Shown: positions 51,453-61,652, counted from the first letter of the stretch. The stretch is 64,000 nt of DNA from Methanococcoides alaskense (GCF_031454185.1 NZ_JAVDQI010000003.1:1-64000), one strand, 5' to 3'. The notes: generated by a model not told the origin, from the sequence alone. Made by a program: numbers and translations.

Positions 51453-52772
51453 TTACATACCCATTTTCTTCATCATTTTCTGCATATTGAACTTACCGCC
51501 ACGAAGTCCTTTCATGGCATTTTGCATCACCTTGTGATATTTCAGGAGTTCGCGTACAGCATCAGGACTGCTACCTGAACCCATAGATATCCTCTTGATA
51601 CGCGCACTACCAATAAGTCTTGGATTGAGGAGCTCCTCATCGGTCATGGAGTCCATGAGAACACGATAACCTTTCATTTTATCTTCAGTGACCTTGTAAG
51701 CATCATCTGAGAGCTTAGCCCCCATGCCCCCAAGAGGGAGCATCTGCATGATCTGTTTCATAGGACCCATCTTGTTCATTGCCTCAAGCTGTGAATACAT
51801 GTCCTTGAGAGTGAAACGGCCCCGCATCATGGCCTCCATATCAATGTCCTCTTCGGAAAGGGTCTCCTCTGCTTTTTCAATCAGTGATTTGATATCACCC
51901 ATACCAAGAAGACGGGAAATGAACCTGTCCGGTTCGAACTTTTCGAGGTCTTCCGGGGTTTCGCCCACACCGATGAAAGCAATGGCGGAATTCGTCTCGG
52001 AGACAGCGGACAATGCCCCGCCACCTTTTGCAGTACCATCCAGCTTGGAGATGACCACACCGGAAATACCAATAGAATCATTGAAAGCCCTTGCCTGCTC
52101 GCTTGCCTGCTGACCAATAGCACCATCAAGGACAAGTAACTTGTAATCCGGTTTTGCAATCTCGTGGATCTGCTCCATCTCATCTATGAGGTCAGCTTCC
52201 AGAGAGTGACGGCCTGCCGTATCCACGATAAGTACATCGTTCTTCTCAAGCTCCGCCAATCCTCTTTCCACGATCCCCACAGCATCGGGATTATCTACCT
52301 CGCCGTAGAATGGAACGTTCAATTTGTCACAAAGGGTCTTCAACTGTTGATAAGCACCCGGACGGAACGTATCTGCACAAATGACCGCAGGCTTCATTCC
52401 TTTCCTCTGGAAATAGCGGGATAGTTTGGAAGTGGTAGTGGTCTTACCACTACCCTGCAGACCGATCATCATTATCGTTTGAGGCTTTAGCGGGATGTCA
52501 GCGCTTCTGCCTACGATACTGATTAGTTCCTGATAGACGATCTTGATGACATGCTCACGAGGGTTCATGCCTGGCGGAACTTCTTCCTTCAAGGCACGTT
52601 CCTTGATGTGACTGGACATCTGCATTACAAGCTTGACATTGACATCCGCCTGCAGCAATGCCCTTTGTATATCCTTAACGACCTCAGTGATCGTTCTTTC
52701 ATCGATGCGCCCAGCGCCGACCAGTTTCTTTAAAGCGTCCTGAAGGGAACTGCCGAGTTTATCCATTACCAT
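51453..52772 (-). CDS. srp54: Signal recognition particle protein SRP54
   Basis: SRP54 binds signal sequences and 7S RNA and pairs with FtsY. The N domain is at residues about 1-90. GTPase motifs are GLQGSGKTTTTSKL (G1), DTFRPGA, DTAGRHSLE (G3) and SKLDGTAKGGGA (G4). The M domain holds MNKMGPMKQIMQMLPLGG, RIKRISMGSGSS (RNA-binding) and a methionine-rich tail (MQKMMKKMGM). The start is ATG at 52772, seven bases after GGATGA. 439 residues. Confidence 0.96.
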   Translation of the reverse strand: MVMDKLGSSLQDALKKLVGAGRIDERTITEVVKDIQRALLQADVNVKLVMQMSSHIKERALKEEVPPGMNPREHVIKIVYQELISIVGRSADIPLKPQTIMMIGLQGSGKTTTTSKLSRYFQRKGMKPAVICADTFRPGAYQQLKTLCDKLNVPFYGEVDNPDAVGIVERGLAELEKNDVLIVDTAGRHSLEADLIDEMEQIHEIAKPDYKLLVLDGAIGQQASEQARAFNDSIGISGVVISKLDGTAKGGGALSAVSETNSAIAFIGVGETPEDLEKFEPDRFISRLLGMGDIKSLIEKAEETLSEEDIDMEAMMRGRFTLKDMYSQLEAMNKMGPMKQIMQMLPLGGMGAKLSDDAYKVTEDKMKGYRVLMDSMTDEELLNPRLIGSARIKRISMGSGSSPDAVRELLKYHKVMQNAMKGLRGGKFNMQKMMKKMGM

Positions 52773-52975
52773 ATAATGATCATCCTGTGAAATTGATATA
52801 AAATAAAGTATGATTTAATGTGTGATTTCCTGAAACAAAGAGGTGAGCTTTAGTTAATAACCTTTTGAAAACAATAGTAATTAAAATAGAAAATATTTAA
52901 ACTTATAGAACCAGAACAAAGATATAAAGTTAGATTAGTATTAGTGAAATTAATATTAGAAAAATAGTAGTTGAA

Positions 52976-53050
52976 TAGCGGGGGATGGATTCGAACCATC
53001 GGTCTACGGGTTATGAGCCCGTCGGGATCTCCTGGCTACCCCACCCCGCT
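52976..53050 (-). tRNA. Initiator tRNA-Met (CAT)
   Basis: Acceptor AGCGGGG/CCCCGCT with an A1-T72 pair, an anticodon stem ACGGG/CCCGT with three G-C pairs next to loop CTCATAA, and a T-arm with GGTTCGAATCC. The A1-T72 pair and GGG:CCC stem mark the archaeal initiator. CCA is not encoded. No intron. Confidence 0.93.
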
Positions 53051-53246
53051 AAGAGTGAGTTATTCATGCGTTGTGTGACTGTACCACACTTGCAACCCTA
53101 CTACTGCGCACTGATATATATAGTTTGCGTACAACCCGCCTTATGGAACTACTTTTACCTCATGTTAAGGTATAGATAAGGATAACAAATTATCCCATGC
53201 CATAAATCTTTAAATATATCGCAACTAATAGGGAATCGGTGAACAG

Positions 53247-53675
53247 ATGCCACATAAATGTACCCGATGTGAAAAAATATTCGAAGACGGGGCCGAAGTA
53301 ATTCTAAGCGGCTGTCCGAACTGTGGCTGGAACAAGTTCCTTTATGTAAAGGACATGGAGCCTGAAGAAGAAGCCAAAGAAAAAGAGGTCCAAGTACAGC
53401 CAGAGATAATGGACAGTATAGAAGAGGACATCCAGGCAGAACAGTTCATCAGAGAAATAGATGATATCATCGGTATTGGACATCAGGAAAAAGAAACAGT
53501 TGAAGAAGAAGGGGAACGCGTTGAGTCCGTAAGAATACTCGGACCTGGCTCCTATGAACTGAACCTTACCTCCCTCTTTGAAAGGGACGAGATAGTCATG
53601 GCCATAAAACAGGATGGAACATATGCAGTAGACCTCTCCTCCGCTTTCAGAAAGAAAAAGAAGAAACACAATTGA
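53247..53675 (+). CDS. Zn-ribbon protein of the COG3364/OapC-like type
   Basis: A zinc ribbon at the N-terminus (CTRCEKIF and CPNCGWNKF) is followed by a long acidic linker and a C-terminal segment SVRILGPGSYELNLTSLFERDEIVMAIKQDGTYAVDL that is conserved in archaeal homologues. It ends in a lysine-rich tail (RKKKKKHN). Haloarchaeal relatives sit near replication origins. Nothing here shows an origin, so only the family is claimed. 142 residues. Confidence 0.72.
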   Translation: MPHKCTRCEKIFEDGAEVILSGCPNCGWNKFLYVKDMEPEEEAKEKEVQVQPEIMDSIEEDIQAEQFIREIDDIIGIGHQEKETVEEEGERVESVRILGPGSYELNLTSLFERDEIVMAIKQDGTYAVDLSSAFRKKKKKHN

Positions 53676-53741
53676 ACCATCAATTGATTTCAGATCCCAA
53701 CAGATCATTTCAAACGGTTATCATTGAAGTCTGGGGAATGG

Positions 53742-54503
53742 ATGACAGGAACCTATGACAGAAAATGGGAAATTGACCTCCTGAGAGGAATGGCGATCAT
53801 ACTGATGGTTTTTTTCCATCTGCTCTATGACCTTGAGTTCCTGGGTTACCATGAAAGTAATGTCCAGACAGGGATCGTTTACCTGATAGGAAGAGCAGCA
53901 GCAATTTTATTCATATTCGTAGCAGGAATATCACTCACCTTAAGCTTCTCAAAACAACTTGAGCTATGGCAGACCAAACCTAAATTTATAAAATATGTAA
54001 AAAGAGGATCGAAGGTATTTTTGTGGGGGATGGTAATAACTGCCGGAAGCTACATTTTTTTGAAAGAAGGCATTATTATATTCGGAGTACTCCACTTCAT
54101 AGGAGTTGCTATAATACTTTCATATCCATTTCTGAAATATCGTATCACAAGCCTGGTTACAGCTATTTTGATAATGATCACCGGGATGCTTTTACGAACA
54201 ATTACAATAGAACAGCCATGGTTGTTATGGATAGGCATCCAGCCAACAGGATTTAGATCATACGATTATTTCCCGTTGATTCCATGGTTCGGAGTAATGC
54301 TAATGGGCATTTTTACAGGAAATGAACTGTATCCGCAATACAAAAGGAAGTTTGCCCTTTCAGACCTTTCCGAGCTTCTCCCCATAAGGATATTAACGTA
54401 CATGGGTAAAAGATCACTGCTTATCTATCTCCTTCATCAACCAGTACTGATAGCTATCCTCTACATTGCAGGATTTGCAGACATAGGCCAATTCACATCA
54501 TGA
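53742..54503 (+). CDS. DUF1624/heparan-alpha-glucosaminide acetyltransferase-like membrane protein
   Basis: About seven helices and the family start WEIDLLRGMAIILMVFFHLLYDL, then GRAAAILFIFVAGISLTLS and a C-terminal GKRSLLIYLLHQPVL. The domain is related to acyltransferase-3-like membrane enzymes that move acetyl groups across membranes; the acceptor is unknown. ATG at 53742 follows TGGGGAATGG; an upstream TTG in frame is less likely. Confidence 0.78.
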   Translation: MTGTYDRKWEIDLLRGMAIILMVFFHLLYDLEFLGYHESNVQTGIVYLIGRAAAILFIFVAGISLTLSFSKQLELWQTKPKFIKYVKRGSKVFLWGMVITAGSYIFLKEGIIIFGVLHFIGVAIILSYPFLKYRITSLVTAILIMITGMLLRTITIEQPWLLWIGIQPTGFRSYDYFPLIPWFGVMLMGIFTGNELYPQYKRKFALSDLSELLPIRILTYMGKRSLLIYLLHQPVLIAILYIAGFADIGQFTS

Positions 54504-54517
54504 AATGTTAATGATGA

Positions 54518-55582
54518 TTAGAAGAAATCCGAAAGTCGGGTCTGCCTTTCATCGAGCTTGTCCAGTTTTGTGACACCCACACCTAACAGGCGTAATTTAT
54601 TATTCCCATTGAATTCCTGAAGCAACACTTTTGCGGTTTTCCTGATAGTAACAATATCATCGGAATATGCAGCAAGTGTTTTTGCTCTTGTATAGGTTGT
54701 GAAATCTGCGAATCTGACCTTTATTGTAACGGTCTTGAACAAGTATTTCTTCTTTGAAAGGGAAACATGGACGTGCTCTGAGAGAGTATCCACCACACTT
54801 TCCAGATATTCCATATCAGAAGTATCCTTATCGAAAGTGTCCTCTTTACTGATGGACTTTATATCCCCACTTTCCTGAACTTTTCGCCCATCAACACCAT
54901 TGGCAAGCTGATGCATGACCAGACCGAACTTACCAAACTTCTCGCGCAATTCCTGGACATCATATACAGCAAGTTCTCCGATCGTACCGATACCCATCTG
55001 CCCTAGCATTACACTCGTTTTCTTGCCAACACCCGATATTCGGGAAACATCCAGAGGATAAAGGAAAGACCGGACATCCTCAGGCCGTACAATGGTCAAA
55101 CCATCGGGTTTTTGGTAATCTGATGCTATTTTTGCAATGGACTTGTTAGGGCCGATACCCACGGAACAGGTGATGCCCTCCTTTTGAAAGACATCTTCTT
55201 TTATCTGTAACGCCAGTTTTTCAGCCTCATCAAGCCCGGAAACGACATCGGAAACATCAAGATAAGCTTCATCCACACTTACTTGCTGGAACTTTGAAGA
55301 ATAGCTCCGGAGCAGTTCCATAATGGAGTTGGAGACCTTCTTGTACAGAGGCATGTTAACACGCAGATATACAGCTTCAGGACAGAGGCGATATGCTTTT
55401 GATATAGCCATTGCAGACTTTATCCCAAACTCACGTGCCTCATAGGAACAGGTGCTTACAACACCCCGGCCACCCTCTTGCAGCGGATCAGAGCCAACCA
55501 CCACAGGCAACCCTTTGAGTGTAGGATCTGCAGCTACTTCCACGGATGAATAGAAGCTGTCCATGTCAATATGAAAGATCAT
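54518..55582 (-). CDS. dinB: DNA polymerase IV (Y family)
   Basis: This lesion-bypass polymerase starts MIFHIDMDSFYSSVE, with the first metal aspartates, and has SVDEAYLDVSD with the catalytic Asp-Glu pair. SVGIGPNKSIAKIASD and ISGVGKKT (helix-hairpin-helix) follow. The last residues QTRLSDFF fit a PCNA-binding PIP box. The open frame runs up to 55690, but those 36 extra residues are not family-like; ATG at 55582 gives 354 residues with GGTGAGAC upstream. Confidence 0.95.
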   Translation of the reverse strand: MIFHIDMDSFYSSVEVAADPTLKGLPVVVGSDPLQEGGRGVVSTCSYEAREFGIKSAMAISKAYRLCPEAVYLRVNMPLYKKVSNSIMELLRSYSSKFQQVSVDEAYLDVSDVVSGLDEAEKLALQIKEDVFQKEGITCSVGIGPNKSIAKIASDYQKPDGLTIVRPEDVRSFLYPLDVSRISGVGKKTSVMLGQMGIGTIGELAVYDVQELREKFGKFGLVMHQLANGVDGRKVQESGDIKSISKEDTFDKDTSDMEYLESVVDTLSEHVHVSLSKKKYLFKTVTIKVRFADFTTYTRAKTLAAYSDDIVTIRKTAKVLLQEFNGNNKLRLLGVGVTKLDKLDERQTRLSDFF

Positions 55583-55717
55583 TTTAATAGTCTCACCAGC
55601 CCATTCATAAACAACATGATTGAAAATGCTTGTGCACATTAGCAGACATTCAGCAAAGGATTTAATCCATAAAGGACATTGAGGATTCATAACGTATCGA
55701 ACTATAGGAAATGAACA

Positions 55718-56008
55718 ATGTATAGGTACATAGCCATTGCAGCATATTGCGTAGTCCTTTTCCTGACGCTTCGTGATATCAGGATATTCCGCCGCACAAG
55801 ATTTGATTCATACAGAAAGGGAGCAATTAAAGGAATTGTGGCATCCACAGTAGTACTGCTGGGTACTATTGTAGTAGAGGTCAACGCTGAGATCGGATTG
55901 GTGATAGTTTTCATAGGCCTTTACATAAACCGCAAAGGGATACGTGAAAATGTATTCAATGAAGCGAACACTGTTGAGCGGCTTCTGGGAAAGAGCGATA
56001 TAAATTGA
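55718..56008 (+). CDS. Small hypothetical membrane protein
   Basis: The 96-residue protein has three hydrophobic stretches (YIAIAAYCVVLFLTL, GIVASTVVLLGTIVVEV and IGLVIVFIGLYI) with basic loops between them (RDIRIFRRTRFDSYRKG). It faces away from dinB and precedes eS17. I recognise no family. Confidence 0.5.
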   Translation: MYRYIAIAAYCVVLFLTLRDIRIFRRTRFDSYRKGAIKGIVASTVVLLGTIVVEVNAEIGLVIVFIGLYINRKGIRENVFNEANTVERLLGKSDIN

Positions 56009-56127
56009 GCAGTCACCTTCAAATAAAGCATTAGAAGATGCCCTCAATCCAAAAGATATAAATGTAAAGGTTTTCTATAAAGCGATATTCTTAATTATAT
56101 CTATCTAAATTTACTGGAGATACTTAA

Positions 56128-56322
56128 ATGGGAAATATTAGACAAACACATATCAAGAACATTACATTCCGTCTGATCGAGAACTATGGAGACGTTTTGA
56201 CAACAGATTTTGACAAGAACAAGCTTCTCGTCTCTCAATACACAACTATCGAGGGCAAAGTAATCAGAAACCGTGTAGCAGGTTACGTTACCCGCAAGAT
56301 CAGAAATCCAAAATTAATTTAA
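56128..56322 (+). CDS. rps17e: Ribosomal protein eS17
   Basis: The 64-residue protein reads MGNIRQTHIKNITFRLIE and ends VAGYVTRKIRNPK, the eS17 pattern. ACTGGAGATACTTAA precedes the ATG. It is a small-subunit protein placed just before dapA, a pairing seen in other methanogens. Confidence 0.95.
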   Translation: MGNIRQTHIKNITFRLIENYGDVLTTDFDKNKLLVSQYTTIEGKVIRNRVAGYVTRKIRNPKLI

Positions 56323-56341
56323 GTCAGGGAAGTGGAACGCT

Positions 56342-57217
56342 ATGTTCGAAGGAGTATTACCGGCGCTTATAACTCCGTTCACGAAGGATGACACCATCAA
56401 CAGGACCGGTCTGATAAAGAATATCGAATTTGCCGAGAATGGCAAAGTGACCGGTGTAGTTGTTTGTGGCACCACAGGTGAATCTGCCACATTATCTAAG
56501 GCAGAGCACATGGAGGTCATCGACATCGCAGTAGAATGTGCGAACGTACCGGTAGTTGCCGGCACTGGCTCGAACAATACGGCTGAAGCAGTGGAACTAA
56601 CAAAACACGCTGAAGAGGCCGGAGCCTCAGGTGCTCTTGTAATATCTCCATATTACAACAAACCGAACAAAGCGGGACTTATATCCCATTTTAGAACAAT
56701 AGCAGAAGCAGTGGAAATACCTATTGTGCTCTACAACGTGCCTTCACGCACAGGGCAGGACATTCCACTGGAAGTTATCACAGAGCTTGCCAAGATCGAT
56801 AATATCGTAGGGATCAAGGAAGCAAGCGGTAGTATTGACAAAGCATCACAGATAATCGAGAACACAATGGACGAGGACTTCATGGTCACATCAGGAGATG
56901 ATGGACTTACCTTACCCATGATGAGCATTGGCGGATGTGGTGTTATATCCGTGGTAGCTAACATTGTGCCGGACAGGATGAGCAGGCTTGTCAATGCCTT
57001 CAACGAAGGCGACACGACAACCGCTCGACAGCTGCACTATGAAATAGCTCCACTTATACGTGCTCTTTTCACAGAGACTAACCCAGTACCAATAAAGTGT
57101 GCAATGGACCTGGTCGGCCTAAATGCAGGTCACTTAAGGCCACCCCTTGCACCGATCAGTACTGAAAATGATAAGCTCCTTGTAAATTGCCTTAAAGGAC
57201 TCGGGTGCCTACAATGA
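56342..57217 (+). CDS. dapA: 4-Hydroxy-tetrahydrodipicolinate synthase
   Basis: DapA condenses pyruvate with aspartate semialdehyde in lysine/diaminopimelate synthesis. The TIM barrel shows VLPALITPFTKDD, GVVVCGTTGESATLS, the catalytic tyrosine in LYNVPSRTGQD and the Schiff-base lysine in IVGIKEASG. It is 291 residues long. Its stop overlaps dapB. Confidence 0.96.
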   Translation: MFEGVLPALITPFTKDDTINRTGLIKNIEFAENGKVTGVVVCGTTGESATLSKAEHMEVIDIAVECANVPVVAGTGSNNTAEAVELTKHAEEAGASGALVISPYYNKPNKAGLISHFRTIAEAVEIPIVLYNVPSRTGQDIPLEVITELAKIDNIVGIKEASGSIDKASQIIENTMDEDFMVTSGDDGLTLPMMSIGGCGVISVVANIVPDRMSRLVNAFNEGDTTTARQLHYEIAPLIRALFTETNPVPIKCAMDLVGLNAGHLRPPLAPISTENDKLLVNCLKGLGCLQ

Positions 57218-58005
57218 TAAATGCAGGAGTTACAGGTGCTTCCGGACGAATGGGAAAGCTCATTATTGAGAACATCATCAAGATGGAAGGAATACAGCTC
57301 TCTTCAGCTTTTGACCTTATGAATATCGGCAAGGACGTAGGAGAGGTTGCACAAATAGGGAAGCTAAACGTGAACATCTCTGATGTAGCGGACATGGCAA
57401 CCGTTCTGAAAGAATCGAAGACCGATGTTGTAATTGATTTCACCATTGCCCCTGCAACCGCTGCAAACGCACCAGTAGTAGCTGGAGCCGGAGTTGACCT
57501 TATTATAGGAACAACCGGATTCAGTGAAGAACAACGTGCTACCATCGAAGATGCCATAAGCAGGAACGGCACCTCAGCAATTATCTCACCAAACTATTCA
57601 GTTGGTGTCAATGTCTTTTTTAAGATACTTCAGGAAACCGCAAAGTACCTTTCAGAATATGACATCGAGATAATCGAAGCTCACCACAACCAAAAAAAAG
57701 ATGCACCAAGCGGAACTGCCATGAAAGCAGCAGAGGTCATCAGTGAGACTTTAGGTGGCAAGGATTTTGTTTACGGACGCGAAGGTCTCGCACCAAGGGA
57801 TAAAGAGATCGGCATTCATGCAGTTCGCGGAGGAGATATCGTTGGTGATCATACGGTCCTCTTTGCCGGAGATGGTGAAAGGATAGAGATCAAGCATCAG
57901 GCACATTCCAGAAATGCATTTGCATCAGGCGCAGTAAAAGCAGCCATATGGATAAATAATGCAGGACCAGGCATCCATACAATGGATGATATTCTGGGCT
58001 TCTGA
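57214..58005 (+). CDS. dapB: 4-Hydroxy-tetrahydrodipicolinate reductase
   Basis: DapB performs the NAD(P)H reduction that follows DapA. It has the nucleotide loop GVTGASGRMGKLI, DFTIAPATAAN and the catalytic EAHHNQKKDAPSGTA. ATG at 57214 overlaps the dapA stop; a GTG three codons earlier is also in frame. 263 residues. Confidence 0.95.
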   Translation: MINAGVTGASGRMGKLIIENIIKMEGIQLSSAFDLMNIGKDVGEVAQIGKLNVNISDVADMATVLKESKTDVVIDFTIAPATAANAPVVAGAGVDLIIGTTGFSEEQRATIEDAISRNGTSAIISPNYSVGVNVFFKILQETAKYLSEYDIEIIEAHHNQKKDAPSGTAMKAAEVISETLGGKDFVYGREGLAPRDKEIGIHAVRGGDIVGDHTVLFAGDGERIEIKHQAHSRNAFASGAVKAAIWINNAGPGIHTMDDILGF

Positions 58006-58045
58006 CCCTTTTTCAGTCTGCAGGAATGGAGTTTAAAATATTGAT

Positions 58046-58077
58046 ACACAACCTTGATAGATATGTCAAGATTGTGT
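58046..58077 (+). terminator. Hairpin after dapB
   Basis: ACACAACCTTGA pairs with TCAAGATTGTGT with one mismatch around an eight-base loop. No long T-run follows, so it is a weak terminator call. It sits at the boundary where base composition changes. Confidence 0.45.
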
Positions 58078-58144
58078 TTAGGGCATATCTGAGGACTTCT
58101 ACAGAGCCAGACTTATTAAACCTGCAATTAGAGATTCAGTTATA

Positions 58145-58741
58145 ATGATAGATGGACAGTCCTCAATACCTTATTTAGAGCATGTAACATATGCCGGAAT
58201 TTTCATCCTTCTTGCTTTTCTAGGACATTTTATACCGCTACCAGAAGAAGTTATTCTCCTTACGATAGGGTATCTTGTTAGCCTGGGTTTTGGCAACATA
58301 GGAACTGTTATTGTTGTTAGCTTGATTGCTGGGTATTCTGGAGACATATTACTATACTGGCTTAGTAAAAATGGTAATGAATTGTTTTTAAGCCTTGACC
58401 ATAATACCAATGAAAAAAATATCGCAACGTATGAAAATCTAATGCAAATCCATGGAGGAAAAACGGTTTTTGTATTACGTTTAATCGTGGGTCTTCGTTT
58501 TTTTGGCCCTGTTATTGCAGGATCCGCAAATGTAGCATGGCGTAAATTTCTGCTATATGATCTACTGGCTTTGTTGATCTATTATCCATCTCTGATATTT
58601 CTTGGGTACCATTTCCACAATAATCTCAGAAATCTGATATCTGAGGTTGGTATCCTTAGTCATATTATATTTTTTATTGTAGTAGGACTATTTGGGATAG
58701 CTATAAGCATATACTTTAAGAGAAAATTTAAAATTAATTGA
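58145..58741 (+). CDS. DedA-family membrane protein
   Basis: About five helices with the DedA pattern: LGHFIPLPEEVILLTIGYL near residue 25, a re-entrant GYSGDILLYWLSK, and FVLRLIVGLRFFGPVIAGSANV with the conserved arginine. DedA proteins move undecaprenyl or other phospholipids and keep membrane potential. Its codons end in T and A more often than those of dapAB, like the genes that follow. Confidence 0.82.
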   Translation: MIDGQSSIPYLEHVTYAGIFILLAFLGHFIPLPEEVILLTIGYLVSLGFGNIGTVIVVSLIAGYSGDILLYWLSKNGNELFLSLDHNTNEKNIATYENLMQIHGGKTVFVLRLIVGLRFFGPVIAGSANVAWRKFLLYDLLALLIYYPSLIFLGYHFHNNLRNLISEVGILSHIIFFIVVGLFGIAISIYFKRKFKIN

Positions 58742-58806
58742 TTATACTAGTATTCTGTGGGAATTACTTATTATAATAAATGTACATGATTTGTTATGGG
58801 TTTCTA

Positions 58807-60102
58807 ATGACTGAAAGTAAATCAATAGGATTGTGGCAGGCTACTTCTATTGGTGTTGGTGCAATGATCGGTGCCGGAATTTTCTCAATATTTGGGGTTG
58901 CAACTCAGATATCGGGGGATGCTGTATATATATCCTTCATTATTGCGGGAATGGTAGCCCTTTTAAGTACTTATTCCTATGCAAAATTAGGAGCAAGATA
59001 TCCTTCTGCAGGTGGACCTGCAGAGTTTCTTATAAGGGGATTTGGTGATGGAATTTTAAGCGGTGGACTAAATATTCTTCTCTGGATTGGATATATATTC
59101 GGACTGGCGCTGTATGCAAAGGGATTTTCCCTTTATGCTATGACCTTTCTACCAGCCGGATCACCTGAGATCTGGTCGAATATATTTGCTACAGCGATAA
59201 TACTTATTTTTACAGCCATTAACTTCATAGGTGCAAAAGCTGTGGGCAGATCAGAGATATTTATTGTTTCAATAAAAGTGGGCATACTCATACTATTTGC
59301 TCTTGCAGGCCTGTTCTTTATCGATCCAGTTAGGCTATCTCTATCACATTGGCCACAAACATCGAACATCTTTTATGGAGCAGGAATCGTTTTTCTTTCA
59401 TATCAGGGGTTTGGTTTAATAACCAACGCAGCTGAGGATATGTCAAACCCTGAAGAAACCCTCCCCAAAGCTTTGTATTTAAGCGTAATTATCGTCATAT
59501 GTATTTATGTTCTTGTGAGTCTGGCGGTTGTTGGTAATCTATCCATTACTGAAATCGTAGAAAGTAAAGAATATGCACTGGCGGCGGCTGCCCAACCATT
59601 TTTGGGTATCATTGGATTTAAGATAATGGCAATAGCTGCTTTGTTTTCAACCTCTTCAGCAATCAACGCATCTCTTTACGGTGGTGCAAATGTGAGCTAT
59701 ATGCTTGCTAAAGAAGGTGAACTGCCCATATTTTTTGAGAGAAAGGTTTGGAAAAGAAGTACTGAAGGGCTATTCATTACTGCAGGATTGGTCATTCTGT
59801 GCACAAATCTCTTGAATTTAGAAGGGATTGGTATGATGACGAGTGCATCTTTGTTGGTGATATATGTAGCCGTTAATACTGCTCACCTGCGTTTGTCCGG
59901 GGAAACTGGTGCAAAACCCTATTTGATATGGGCATCCCTTTTCAGTAGCCTCATCTTCTTCGGGATTCTTGTATATTATGAACTTATACACTCAATAATA
60001 ACGTTAATTGTATTTGCAGTCATCCTAACTTTATGTTTTATTGTAGAATGGGCTTATAGAAAATACTCTAGAAGAATATTAAAGACTCGAACGCTTATAT
60101 GA
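58807..60102 (+). CDS. APC-superfamily amino acid permease
   Basis: Twelve helices; the start has GLWQATSIGVGAMIGAGIFSIFG, the glycine-rich first helix that binds the amino acid backbone. LSYQGFGLITNAAEDMSNPEETLPKAL is the conserved block of helix 6 to 7. The substrate is unknown. ATG at 58807 is nine codons inside the longest frame and gives the normal N-terminus. The next gene is a diverged copy of the same family, so the pair arose by duplication or joint transfer. Confidence 0.85.
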   Translation: MTESKSIGLWQATSIGVGAMIGAGIFSIFGVATQISGDAVYISFIIAGMVALLSTYSYAKLGARYPSAGGPAEFLIRGFGDGILSGGLNILLWIGYIFGLALYAKGFSLYAMTFLPAGSPEIWSNIFATAIILIFTAINFIGAKAVGRSEIFIVSIKVGILILFALAGLFFIDPVRLSLSHWPQTSNIFYGAGIVFLSYQGFGLITNAAEDMSNPEETLPKALYLSVIIVICIYVLVSLAVVGNLSITEIVESKEYALAAAAQPFLGIIGFKIMAIAALFSTSSAINASLYGGANVSYMLAKEGELPIFFERKVWKRSTEGLFITAGLVILCTNLLNLEGIGMMTSASLLVIYVAVNTAHLRLSGETGAKPYLIWASLFSSLIFFGILVYYELIHSIITLIVFAVILTLCFIVEWAYRKYSRRILKTRTLI

Positions 60103-60114
60103 TGAGGTTAGCTT

Positions 60115-61415
60115 ATGAATGATGTATCTTCTGAGAAATCTATAGGATATTTGTCTGCAGTTTCTATAGGCATTGGGGGTATGGTTGGCGGGGGTATCTT
60201 TGCAGTTCTTGGCCTTGCTGTTGAGATTGGACAAGGTGGAACACCTATTGCATTTGGACTTGCCGGCATAGTCGCATTGATCACATCATATTCATATGCA
60301 AAACTATCTGTTAGATATCCTTCAGAAGGAGGAACTGTCGAGTTTTTGAATCAGGCATTTGGTTCAGGGTTGGTTACAGGAGGGCTAAATATTCTTCTAT
60401 GGTTAAGTTATATTGTGATGCTCTCGCTTTATGCCTATGCTTTTGGAAGTTATGGTTCCACGTTTTTTCCTGATTCGATGCAAGCGGTCTTAAGACATGT
60501 ACTCACCAGCATTATTATTGTATCATTAACTGTGGTGAATATTGCTGGTGCAAAAGTAGTTGGAAATTGGAAACGTGGATTGTTGGCTTTAAAGTTGCTA
60601 TTTTGTTGATATTCATTGGTGTAGGTATATGGAGTGTTAAATCCCAGCAGTTTCAACCAACAATTAGTTCTAATCCACTTCAGCTTGTAGCTGGAGGTAT
60701 GATTATTTTTTTGGCTTATGAAGGGTTTGAACTGATAGCAAACACCGCAAAAGATGTGAAAAATCCTGAAAAAACACTTCCTCGCGCCTATTATTCAGCA
60801 GTTGTCTTTGTTATTGTACTTTATGTATTAATTGCTTTTGTTACCGTTCAAACTGTATCAATAGATTCCATAATACAAGCTAAAGATTATGCTCTTGCTG
60901 TAGCTGCAAAACCTTTTTTGGGAAATTTTGGTTTTAACCTTATTGCAGTTGCAGCCCTCTTGTCTACAGCTTCAGCTATTAACGCAACTTTATATGGTGC
61001 TTCACGTGTGAGCTTTACTATTGCCAAAGATGGGGAATTGCCTGAAATATTGGAAGAAAAAATATGGAATCGACCAATTGAAGGCCTATTGATTACCTCT
61101 GTTCTCACATTGATTGTAGCAAATACATTTAATTTAGCCAGTATCTCAATAATGGGAAGCGCTGGATTTTTGTTAATCTTTGGAGCTGTAAACGCTTCTA
61201 ACGCTTGCCTGTATCAGAAGACAGCAAGTTACAGATGGATTTCAATAACAGGGATCATTGTCTGTTCTATTGCACTGTTTACATTGCTCTGGTACACTTT
61301 GAACAATTCCCCAAAAGATATTTTCATATTGGCCTTTATGCTTTGCTCAGCATTTGCCATCGAAGCAATTTATAGGAAGTTTACAGGCAGGTCCATAAAG
61401 AAAATCCATGAATGA
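60115..61415 (+). pseudogene. Second APC permease, split by a frameshift
   Basis: The first part (60115-60609) reads SVGIGGMVGGGIFAVLG... up to INIAGAKVVGN-type sequence and then leaves frame. The second part picks up at about 60567 with ETWIVGFKVAILLIFIGVG and runs to 61415 with the family's FLAYEGFELIANTAKDVKNPEKTLPRAYY block. One missing base in the run GGAAATTGGAAAC (about 60562-60574) joins the two into a full permease of about 433 residues. The rest of both parts is intact, so the break is recent or a sequence error. Confidence 0.8.
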
Positions 61416-61652
61416 TATAATCTCTTTACTCAAAAGAACATTAAAGACGAGAAAGGTACGAAATGAAATTAATAATAAGTAAGGAACCTTCTCCATCAAC
61501 CATATATATCATACAAGTTTAAATTAAAATAACACAGTCAGTGGAGTGGGAGTGGCCAGTTGTTCAAAATCATTAGAATTTGCTGGAAAACTCGATTTTA
61601 TTCACACAAGTGTACTCTTTGATAAAAATAGGTACAAGAGAGCAGAATTATC

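Noticed and set aside
53247..53675. Replication origin next to the zinc-ribbon gene
   Set aside because: No origin-recognition-box repeats or Cdc6 gene are seen; the link holds only in haloarchaeal relatives.
58776..58796. Single TGTACA before the first APC permease, and another near 31868, as TRP boxes
   Set aside because: A lone six-base palindrome is expected many times in 64 kb by chance; only the trpC site has a spaced pair at a promoter.
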